Assembly (NCBI GenBank): GCA_964460345.1
Contig: CAYWRO010000082.1
Coordinates: 1-14,926, forward strand
Source of the DNA: CAYWRO01 sp964460345
GTDB lineage: Bacteria > Planctomycetota > Phycisphaerae > Phycisphaerales > UBA1924
Length of the DNA: 14,926 nucleotides
Direction: 5' to 3'
Within the stretch, counting starts at the first letter, position 1, and each line of letters begins with the position of its first letter. Position numbers and translations under genes: made by a program. Under the pieces are notes generated by a model, which did no database searches, was not told the origin of the DNA, and saw only the letters and a list, made by a program, of their open reading frames with translations. Shown one piece after another: positions 7,156 through 14,000 of the stretch.

Positions 7156-7239
7156 GAGCGCCCTGATTGACGCTCCGAGCGCCCTGATTGGCGCTCCGAG
7201 CGCCCTGATTGGCGCTCCGAGCGCCCTGATTGGCGCTTG
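7156..7239. repeat. Tandem array, 4 near-identical 21-bp hairpin units
   Basis: Units occupy 7156-7176, 7177-7197, 7198-7218 and 7219-7239. The consensus is GAGCGCCCTGATTGGCGCTCC. Units 2 and 3 are identical, unit 1 has one change (GACGCTC) and unit 4 differs at its last two or three bases. Each unit is a stem GAGCGCC / GGCGCTC with loop CTGATT. The junction GGCGCTC-C-GAGCGCC is also a perfect palindrome, so each arm can pair with either neighbour. Confidence 0.92.
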
Positions 7240-7263
7240 CACCGTAGGTGCGCACCAGCCAAA

Positions 7264-7284
7264 GCCCAGGGCAACGCCCTGGGT
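7264..7284. repeat. REP-like palindrome (CCCAGGGC-AAC-GCCCTGGG)
   Basis: Perfect 8-bp arms at 7265-7272 and 7276-7283 with loop AAC, preceded by AAAG and followed by TT. This GGGCAACGCCC-type palindrome resembles REP elements I recall as recurrent in planctomycete and verrucomicrobial genomes (not checked). It lies just downstream of the MnmE-like stop and could protect or terminate that transcript. Confidence 0.65.
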
Positions 7285-7325
7285 TGCGGTGTTATCGCGG
7301 CCGAAACATTGATAAGAGCGCGATT

Positions 7326-8641
7326 TCACAGCGCCCATGGTCCCAGATCGGCCAGCACGTCGGGCGGGACGAGGCGGTCGCGGATTGTGCGAACGAGCGT
7401 TTCGAGGCCGCGGGGCGGGGCGGAGGGGGGAATGGACAATTCACAATGGTCAATNNNNNNNNNNNNNNNNNNNNNNNNNNNNNNNNNNNNNNNNNNNNNN
7501 NNNNNNNNNNNNNNNNNNNNNNNNNNNNNNNNNNNNNNNNNNNNNNNNNNNNNNTTTCGAGGCCGCGGGGCGGGGCGGAGGGGGGAATGGACAATTCACA
7601 ATGGTCAATGGTCAATGCACAATGGTCAATGGGGAATGGACAATGGTCAATGGACAATGACGGAGGGGGCGCGGGGGCTTTGGCGGCCAGATCGGCACGC
7701 AGGCGCACGCGGATGAAGCCGGCCGAAGGCGAAAGGGTCGCGATGATCGCGCCCCACGCCGATTGGACGTCAGCCGATTGTGCATTGTGCATTGTGCATT
7801 GTGCATTACCGACCGTGTCTTCGCACAGCAGTACCAGGTCGGCGCTGCGGGCCTGCTCGAGGGCGAGTTGCTCCGCGCTTTCGGCGTGCGGCATTGCGTC
7901 TCCTAAATCCATCCCCGGCGTGTCGATCCAGCGCACGGCCAGGCCCGCCAGGTCGAGGCCGACGCCGACGTGATCGCGCGTCGTGCCGGCGAGGTCGGCG
8001 ACGAGACTGACCTGTCGGCCGGCGAGCGCGTTGAGCAGCGTGCTCTTGCCGATGTTCGGCGCTCCCAGCGCGACGATTGTCGGCGGGTTGAGGAGGCGAT
8101 TGAGGATGCGAGTCCGCGCTTCGAGGGCGCGCGGCTCGGGATTCGGCTCTTCGCGCCAGCGCCGCGGCTGGTCGAGGAGCAGATCGATCGCGAGCGGGCT
8201 CGATGTGCGCGCGAGCGCGGCGAGCATGCGGGATTCGACAGTGCTGAGTGCTGGGTGCTGGGTGCTGAGTGGTTCAGCCGCTTCGACTTTCGCGGGCGCA
8301 GCGCGCGGAATGCCGGCGCGGTCGAGGGCTTCAAAGAGTTGCGCGAGGATCGCCGGGCCCGCGTGCGGAAAGAGCAGCATCGAATCGGCCGACGGCCGCG
8401 CCACGAGGCCGCGGTCGATCTTCGCGATGGTGCGCAGCGCCGTGCGCCCGACCGGCGGCGCGGCAAAGCCGAGCGATTGCGCAGCGCGCTCGACATCACC
8501 GGAGACTTCAATGGCCGCGATCGCGCCGGAAGCGCCGAAGCGCGCGCCCATCGGTGGTGGTGTCAGGAGCCGCCATCCCCCCACTGCCTCCGTCTCTTCA
8601 CTGCGCGCGGCCGGGTGCGGCGGTGCGCTGCGGCGCCTCAT
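7326..8641 (-). CDS. Divergent MnmE/TrmE-like GTPase carrying three heptamer insertions, interrupted by a scaffold gap
   Basis: After collapsing the duplicated 55-bp gap flank, the frame ends at the TGA at 7326-7328 with GLETLVRTIRDRLVPP...LGPWAL, giving 386 residues; reading through the N run gives a false C-terminus. GTPase motifs: G1 GAPNIGKS (193-200), G2 AGTTRD (about 217-222), G3 DTPG (240-243). The expected G4 (N/T)KxD reads RLRAD (313-317), so its specificity residues are lost. AIAAIEVSG and the PLAIDLLLDQPRRW helix resemble MnmE N-terminal and helical segments, but the C-terminal C-x-GK motif needed for tRNA wobble-uridine modification is absent. Three 7-bp tandem repeats lie inside the frame, at 8241-8268, 7777-7807 and 7585-7661. 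The ATGA overlap with the coaX stop indicates coupling. Probably an MnmE-derived GTPase, possibly without the tRNA-modifying function. Confidence 0.8.
7400..7609. repeat. Identical 55-bp copies flanking gap 2 (assembly overlap)
   Basis: Bases 7400-7454 and 7555-7609 are identical over 55 positions and abut the N run. Collapsing them joins ...PPSAPPRGLE to TLVRTIRDRL in one frame. The break falls at the start of the heptamer array, a plausible site for a short-read assembly to split. Confidence 0.93.
7455..7554. other. Scaffold gap, exactly 100 N
   Basis: This is a placeholder gap inside the MnmE-like gene, with the same structure as the first one. True heptamer copy number near here may be under-represented, because the array adjoins the break. 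Confidence 0.98.
7585..7661. repeat. Heptanucleotide tandem repeat, 11 units of caatggN, within the GTPase frame
   Basis: Eleven consecutive 7-bp units read caatggt, caatgga, caatgca, caatggg and gaatgga variants on the plus strand, with no loss of register. On the coding strand they give a 7-residue pattern (SIDHC.F.IDHC.LTIDHCEL) between the G4 and G5 regions of the GTPase. The first four units also appear before the gap as part of the duplicated flank. Confidence 0.9.
7777..7807. repeat. Heptanucleotide tandem repeat, 4.4 units of attgtgc, within the GTPase frame
   Basis: Units at 7777, 7784, 7791 and 7798 plus ATT. The reverse complement rotates to caatgca, so this is the same family as the 7585-7661 array in the opposite orientation. 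It encodes NAQCTMHNAQ between G3 and G4 of the GTPase. Confidence 0.9.
8241..8268. repeat. Heptanucleotide tandem repeat, 4 units of gtgctgR, within the GTPase frame
   Basis: Units gtgctga, gtgctgg, gtgctgg, gtgctga, followed by the partial unit gtggttc. This is a different heptamer family from the caatggN arrays. It encodes LSTQHPALST in the linker before the MnmE-like helical domain. Confidence 0.9.
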
Positions 8642-9555
8642 CCCTCATCGTCCTCTTCGGCCGCGGCGAGGCGCTCCACCGCCGCGAGCATGCCGACAAG
8701 CTGCAGGTCGGGGACGATGCGCTCCACGAGCGGGTCATCTTCAAAGAGCAGCGCCGCATCGCCGCCCGTGGCGATCACGGCCGGGTACGCCTCGTAATAC
8801 TCGGCGTACCGATCGATGAGCAGTCGCGCCAGACCGCGCGCGCTGGAGGCCGCGCCGAGCGCCATTGCCTTTTTGGTCGTCTTGCCGAAGGGCTCGGCGG
8901 GACCGGGCAGGTCCGCGCGGATGTCCACCTCCGGCAGCGCAGCGGTGCGCTCGTGCATGGCGCGCAGCATCATCCCCACGCCCGGGGCGATCGCGCCCCC
9001 CTGAAAGACGCCGGTGCCGTCAACGAAGTCGACGGTCACCGCGGTGCCGGCGTCAATGACGATGCACGCCTGCTTCGTCCGCCACCACGCGCCGAGTGCG
9101 GCAAGCAAACGGTCCTGGCCGACGGTGCTGCGGTCCTCCAAAGCATCTTCGATCGGGACGGGCAGGCGTCCGGCGGACCCGCTCCCCGGTTCGGCCGCCG
9201 CGGCGTTGCCGCGCTCGCCCCGGATGGATGCGTTGCCGAAGCGCTCCACCCCCTCCACGCCGGCTTCCCGCAGCACGCGCGCGACCTCGTCGGCGATGGG
9301 CGGGTTCACCGTCGCGATCAGCGCCGGCAGCGGGCCGGCCGCGAGCAGGCCGGTGACGAACTCGGTCAGGGCGGGGGCGAAGTCGGCGTTGTTGATGACG
9401 CGTGAGGGCTCAAGGGCCCCCTGCCGCGCGACAGCGCAGCGCATCCGCGTGTTGCCGATGCTGATGAGGATGATGTCGGGCAGGTCCGGGCGGCCTGCAC
9501 CCGCGCCGGGGACCTGAAGGAAGGACGGCGGCTGTGAAGATGAAGGAGGGGGCAC
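8638..9555 (-). CDS. coaX: Type III pantothenate kinase
   Basis: The protein has 305 residues from a GTG start. It catalyses the first step of coenzyme A synthesis, ATP-dependent phosphorylation of pantothenate. PanK-III motifs are GQDRL (Asp 148), VIDAGTAVTVDFVD (Asp 168 to Thr 171), FQGGAIAPG and ATGGDA. The N-terminal phosphate motif, usually D(V/I)GNT, reads SIGNT with Ser at 32. The protein is longer than usual (about 250-260 residues) because of about 27 Pro/Gly-rich N-terminal residues, a Gly/Ala insert around 116-130 and an acidic C-terminus. No in-frame ATG precedes SIGNT, so the GTG is accepted. The stop overlaps the GTPase start (ATGA). The gene is divergent from the next one with only 51 bp between start codons. 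Confidence 0.9.
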   Translation of the reverse strand: MPPPSSSQPPSFLQVPGAGAGRPDLPDIILISIGNTRMRCAVARQGALEPSRVINNADFAPALTEFVTGLLAAGPLPALIATVNPPIADEVARVLREAGVEGVERFGNASIRGERGNAAAAEPGSGSAGRLPVPIEDALEDRSTVGQDRLLAALGAWWRTKQACIVIDAGTAVTVDFVDGTGVFQGGAIAPGVGMMLRAMHERTAALPEVDIRADLPGPAEPFGKTTKKAMALGAASSARGLARLLIDRYAEYYEAYPAVIATGGDAALLFEDDPLVERIVPDLQLVGMLAAVERLAAAEEDDEG

Positions 9556-9606
9556 GCCTGACTGTACGCCCGGCGGGCCGCGCGGACCGATTCATACCAT
9601 CGAGCG

Positions 9607-10701
9607 ATGGCCAAGGCGGAAAGCGATCCCGGATCACGAACCGGCGGGTGGGGCGACCTGCTGGCCCGCTGCCGCGCGGACCCGGAGATCGAGCGCGTGG
9701 TCATCGACGGCTTCGCCTTCCCCCTGGGGACGTACCCCGTCCCCGAGGAACGCGACCAAGTCCACCCGCGCGCGGGGTACACCGTCTCCTTCGAGCCGGC
9801 CGACGGGGATGAAGAAGGAGAATGGGAAGAGTGGCCGGACCGGTACGTCTACGACGTGCTGATGCCCGCCGGAAGAGTGGAAGCCCTTTGCAGGACACTC
9901 TTTGCGCTCCTTCCGGGGCGGGTGTATCCGATCCTCGACGTCCTCGGTCACGATGCGTATCGCGAGGTCGACCCGTACGTCTCCTACGACCTGGTCGGGC
10001 AGGAGCGCTTCCTCGAGGCGGCGCGGCGGTACCGCGACTTCCTCTTTGAGGATGGGCTGGTCGGCTTCGGCGCGATGAGCGAGGAGCCGTTCCTCTACAT
10101 CTTCCTGGATGAACACAAGATCGTCACCGTGCGGGCGGAGGCGACCCTCCAGAACAGGGTGGAGTCGGTCTTGGCCGCCTTCGACCTGGAGATGGTCGAT
10201 TCGCTCTCCGGTCCCGACGCCGCGACGCACGAGCATCGCGGCGTGCTGCTGGCCCCCGACGATCGGCCGGAACTTCTTACGGCAGAAGAGATTATCGAAC
10301 AGCTCTGCGATCAATGGCGGCTCACGCTCAACATCGATCCGGAGACAAACCTGGACGATCAGGGCCAGGAACTCGGCGTGACGGCGTGGCGCTGCGTGGT
10401 CCGCGGCGATCCGCTCGAGCCGGCCGAGCCTGTGAAGGAAGGCGAACCCGCGGAGGCGGCGGCGCGGCCGAGCCGCCCGTACGCGGAGATCCTTTTGACG
10501 GCCGATTGCCTGCGCGAGGTGGAGCGGCTGGTGCTGGAGGCGTGGGACGAGCTTGAAGGCAGCATGGGCCTGGAACCGCGGATCCTGATCGCCGACCGCG
10601 TCGAGCCGGAACCGTTCAATGAGGCGCTGGGCCAGGTCGGCGTGACGGCGGAGTTGTCGGAAATTCGTGTCTGGCACGCGACGTGGCTGGAAGGGAACTG
10701 A
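9607..10701 (+). CDS. Conserved-looking protein of unknown function
   Basis: The protein has 364 residues and no recognised family. It has no signal peptide or TM segment, so it is probably cytosolic. It is acidic (EEGEWEEW around residue 73-80; many Asp/Glu) with regular strand and helix alternation: VVIDGFAFPLG, YVYDVLMPAGRVEALCRTLFALLP, RVYPILDVLGHDAYREVDPYVSYDLV, then LYIFLDEHKIVTVRAEATLQNRVESVLAAFDLE. A Pro/Glu/Ala linker (about 273-293) precedes a last domain of about 70 residues. Codon use matches its high-GC neighbours, which supports a real gene. The ATG has no Shine-Dalgarno. It is divergent from coaX across 51 bp. Confidence 0.75.
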   Translation: MAKAESDPGSRTGGWGDLLARCRADPEIERVVIDGFAFPLGTYPVPEERDQVHPRAGYTVSFEPADGDEEGEWEEWPDRYVYDVLMPAGRVEALCRTLFALLPGRVYPILDVLGHDAYREVDPYVSYDLVGQERFLEAARRYRDFLFEDGLVGFGAMSEEPFLYIFLDEHKIVTVRAEATLQNRVESVLAAFDLEMVDSLSGPDAATHEHRGVLLAPDDRPELLTAEEIIEQLCDQWRLTLNIDPETNLDDQGQELGVTAWRCVVRGDPLEPAEPVKEGEPAEAAARPSRPYAEILLTADCLREVERLVLEAWDELEGSMGLEPRILIADRVEPEPFNEALGQVGVTAELSEIRVWHATWLEGN

Positions 10702-10793
10702 TCGGGAGGGGCGGGGTCACGCTGGCTTGTCAGTTGCGCGGCAGACGGGTGCTGAGGTCGCGCCTGATCCGCTCTGCATGAGGGGTGTTTCGT

Positions 10794-10822
10794 TTGCCTT
10801 CGGCGGCTGAGGCGATTATCTT
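10794..10822 (+). promoter_or_regulatory. Possible sigma-70-type promoter for the secretin gene
   Basis: TTGCCT (10794-10799) and TATCTT (10817-10822) each match four of six consensus positions with a 17-bp spacer, in an AT-richer patch of otherwise GC-rich sequence. A transcript from here would have a 5' leader of about 195 nt. Weak evidence. Confidence 0.3.
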
Positions 10823-11011
10823 GCGTGCCTGCCCGCAACGGATCGGTCGGCGCGTCTCTCACGCTCGGGCGCGCCGGTCACGCACGCGAGGCAGTCGATC
10901 CGGCCGTATCCGGACGGCGGCGGAACCGGCCTTAGAAGGCTCGGAACCGCCTCCGAGGCACATGCGAAGAGCAGGCGCGGCGCCAATGAGAGGGTTGGCG
11001 TCGCTTCAACT

Positions 11012-11016
11012 GGAGG
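11012..11016 (+). promoter_or_regulatory. Ribosome binding site of the secretin gene
   Basis: GGAGG lies 6 bases before the ATG at 11023, directly ahead of the signal peptide, and fixes the start. Confidence 0.75.
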
Positions 11017-11022
11017 CTCACA

Positions 11023-14000
11023 ATGCAGATTGGCTCGACTCAGGGACGTCGCAACCGAAGCGCGGCGTGGTTGGTCACAGGCGCTTGCGCGCTTGCGGCG
11101 GGAAGCGCGGCGTCTCTGGCGCAGGCCGCGGGAAGCACGCAGGGGCTTGAAGCGACGTGCGTCGCGACGCTTGACGGTTCTCTGGATCGAGCGATGGGGC
11201 TGTATAAGGACGGCCAGATGGTCGAAGCGCAGCGCCTGCTGCAGCAGGTGCTCGACCACGGCGCATCCTCGATGCTGACGGATGAGCAGGCGACGATGGC
11301 GTCGAAGCTCATCCGCCGCGTGAACGATCGCCTCCGCGAGATGGACCCGGCCGAGGTGAGCCTGCAGAAGGCGGAGGTTGCGGCGCGTGACGGCGACCTG
11401 ATCATCGCCGAACAGCACGCATCCGCCGTGCTTGGTCAGGCGACGCTCGCCGAGGCGCGCCGCGAACGCGCCGAGGCTGTGCTGGCGACGGTCGAGGCAC
11501 GCCGGGCGGAGTTCGCCCCGATGATCGCCGACGCCGTTACGCAGGCGCAGCGTGATTTCACCGCCGGGCGCATCGCCGAGGCGAAGGCCGGGCTTGTGAC
11601 GATCCTTCGAAGCGGCGTGAAGCTGAACGAAGCGCAGCAGCAGCTCGTCGCGGGGCTTCAACTTGATGTGCTCGAGGCGGAGGCCGACAGCGTGCTGACC
11701 GCCGCCGTGATGCAGCCGGGCACCGTGCGTCGGCCGGGCAATGGACAGGAGCAGCCGGAGCCGGCCGCCCAGCCGGAGCCGGAAGTCGCGCCGGAACCGG
11801 TGCAGGAGGGGGACCTGATTCAGCAGGCGATGCAGGCCGACGCCCGCCGGTACCTGGCCGAGGCGGACATGGCCTTCCAGGAGGCGCGCTGGAACCGCGC
11901 GATCGAGTTGTACAACCTGCTGCAGACGAGCATGAGCCAGTACCTCAACCAGGAGGAACTGGCCCGCGTGGAAGAGCGGCTGCAGGAAGCTCGCGTGCAG
12001 GCTCGCCGCGGCGGGGGCGACCTTGGCCGGCAGACCCTCGAGCAGATCGAGTTGATCCGCCAGGAGACGGAGCTGGAGTTTGCCAACCTCATCCAGCAGG
12101 CGCAGCAGCGGCTGAACGAGGAGGATGTGCAGGCCGCGCGTGACCGCGTGGCCCAGGCGCGTCTGCGTGCCGCGGCCCGCCGCACCGCCTACAGCGAGGC
12201 GGAGTACGAGGAGAAGTTCGAGTCAGTCCTGCGGACGATGACCACCCGCATCAACGATCGGGCGGAGCAGATTCAGCAGCGGCAGCTTGCCGAGGCGACG
12301 CGCCTGCAGCAGGATCGAGCGCGCAAGGCCGAGGAGACACGCCGGCAGGAGCGCGACCGCCGCATCCTTGAGGGGCTGGACCGCGTTCGTGCGCTGCAGC
12401 GCGAGCAGAAGTATGAGGAGGCGCTGCAGGTCGTCGACCAGGTGCTGTTCCTCGACCCGCGCAACCCCTCAGCGCTGCTGCTGCACGACATCATCAGCGA
12501 CGTGATCGTGTATCAGCGCTACAACCAGATTCAGCGGCAGAAGGCCCATGGGCACGTCGGCCTCACGCTGGACACCGAAGAGGCGATGATTCCGCCCGTC
12601 GACATCATCGGGTATCCGGAAGATTGGCCGGAGAAGACGATCGGGCGCGGCGAGCAGAGCGCGTACAACGAGACGCCGGAGAACCGGCGCGTCCTGGCGA
12701 AGATGGAATCGACGCGTGTGCCGGCGCAGTTCACGGACAACACGCTCGAAGACGTGCTGAGCTTCATCGAGACCGTCACGGCGCTGAACATCGACGTCGA
12801 CTGGCAGTCGCTGGAAGAGATCGGCATCGATCGCGACACGCTGATCACGATGAACCTTTCGGACATGCCGGTCAATGTGCTGCTGGACCGCATCCTTGCC
12901 AAGGCGAGCCCGGACGCCTTCAGCCGCGCCGACTGGGCGATCAACGACGGCATCCTGCTGGTGGCTTCTGATCAGGATCTGCGCCAGCACACGACGCTGG
13001 TGATTTACAACATCACAGACCTGCTGCTGGAGATCCCGGATTACGACAACGTGCCGGAGATCGACCTGGAGTCCGTGCTGCAGCAGGGCGAAGGCGGCCA
13101 GGGCCAGAGCCCCTTTGAGGACGATGATGAGGATGAAGAGGAAGGTCTGACCCGTGAGGAGAAGATCGAGCGCATCACCGACATCATCATGAACATCGTG
13201 GATTTCGAGGGGTGGCGTGAGAACGGCGGCGAGACGGGCTCCATTTTGGAGCTCGGCGGGTCGCTGATCATCACCAACACTCCGAAGAACCACCGCGAGA
13301 TCGCCGGCCTGCTCAGCAAGTTGCGCGAGATCCGCAACATGCAGATCAACGTCGAGACACGCTTCCTGCTGGTGAACCAGGACTGGTTCGAGCAGATCGG
13401 CTTTGACATCGATGTCGTCTTCAACGCCGACAACAATCAGGTCCGGGCTGCGCGGGCGGTCGACCCGGCCATCCGTCCCAGTGACTTCTTCGACTTCTCC
13501 GAGGGCGGCGGCCTGCAACGCAGCATCACGGGCCCGATCCCTGGCGGCGATGAAGATCCGATCACACAGGCCGTACTGCCACCGGAGCGGTGGAGCCCGA
13601 TCGGTGTGGGGCAGAACTCTCTGGGTCTGACCAACTCCCTGGCAATCGGCGAGTTCGCCGCGGGCATCATCAGCTCCGCGCCGGCCCTTGGCATCGCCGG
13701 GCAGTTCCTCGACGATGTTCAGGTCGACTTCCTTATCCAGGCCACCCAGGCCGACCGCCGCAGCGTGCAGCTCACAGCGCCGCGCCTGACCTTCACGAAC
13801 GGCCAGACGGCCAACATCTTCGTCGTAACGCAGCAGGCGTTCGTCTCCGACCTCCAGCCGGTCGTCGGCGAGTCGGCCGTCGGCTTCGACCCGGAAGTGT
13901 CCGTTGCATCGGAAGGCGTGACGATGCTCGTCGAGGGCGTCATTAGCGCCGACCGCCGTTATGTAACGCTCAACATGGACGCGGGCGTCGCCCGCATCGA

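Larger units (their letters stand above)
6845..7325. other. Repeat-filled intergenic region (481 bp)
   Basis: This region lies between the TPR gene start and the collapsed stop of the MnmE-like gene. I see no credible gene. It holds a few loose copies of the caatggN heptamer at about 6859-6925, a degenerate 21-bp array (6933-7100), a second 21-bp array (7156-7239) and a REP-like palindrome (7264-7284). Open frames of about 120 codons exist on both strands, but they exist because 21-bp repeats preserve frame, and neither looks like a known protein. Confidence 0.7.
10702..11022. other. Intergenic leader upstream of the secretin gene (321 bp)
   Basis: No credible open frame lies here. It contains a possible promoter at 10794-10822, a small GCCTT-AG-AAGGC stem at 10929-10940 and the secretin ribosome binding site. 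I see no riboswitch or RNA gene I can name. Confidence 0.5.

Noticed and set aside
7156..7239. CRISPR-like array
   Set aside because: The repeat units are contiguous with no unique spacers, the unit is only 21 bp, and no cas gene is present.
6950..7312. Possible small gene on the plus strand (120 codons, heptapeptide repeats PEALxxR and PSALIGA) with a purine-rich stretch before the ATG
   Set aside because: Any 21-bp repeat stays open in several frames, and the minus strand has an equally long frame (6899-7255). The hairpin structure explains the conservation better than either protein.
9634..10677. Minus-strand frame of 347 codons opposite the unknown protein
   Set aside because: The translation is His/Arg/Val-rich with no domain pattern. 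The plus-strand frame shows normal protein composition and codon use.
10929..10940. GCCTT-AG-AAGGC stem as a riboswitch or attenuator
   Set aside because: The stem is too short and isolated, with no T tract or recognisable aptamer around it.
12469..13518. Minus-strand frame of 349 codons opposite the secretin gene
   Set aside because: It is a shadow of the secretin coding sequence, which has an unambiguous family signature.
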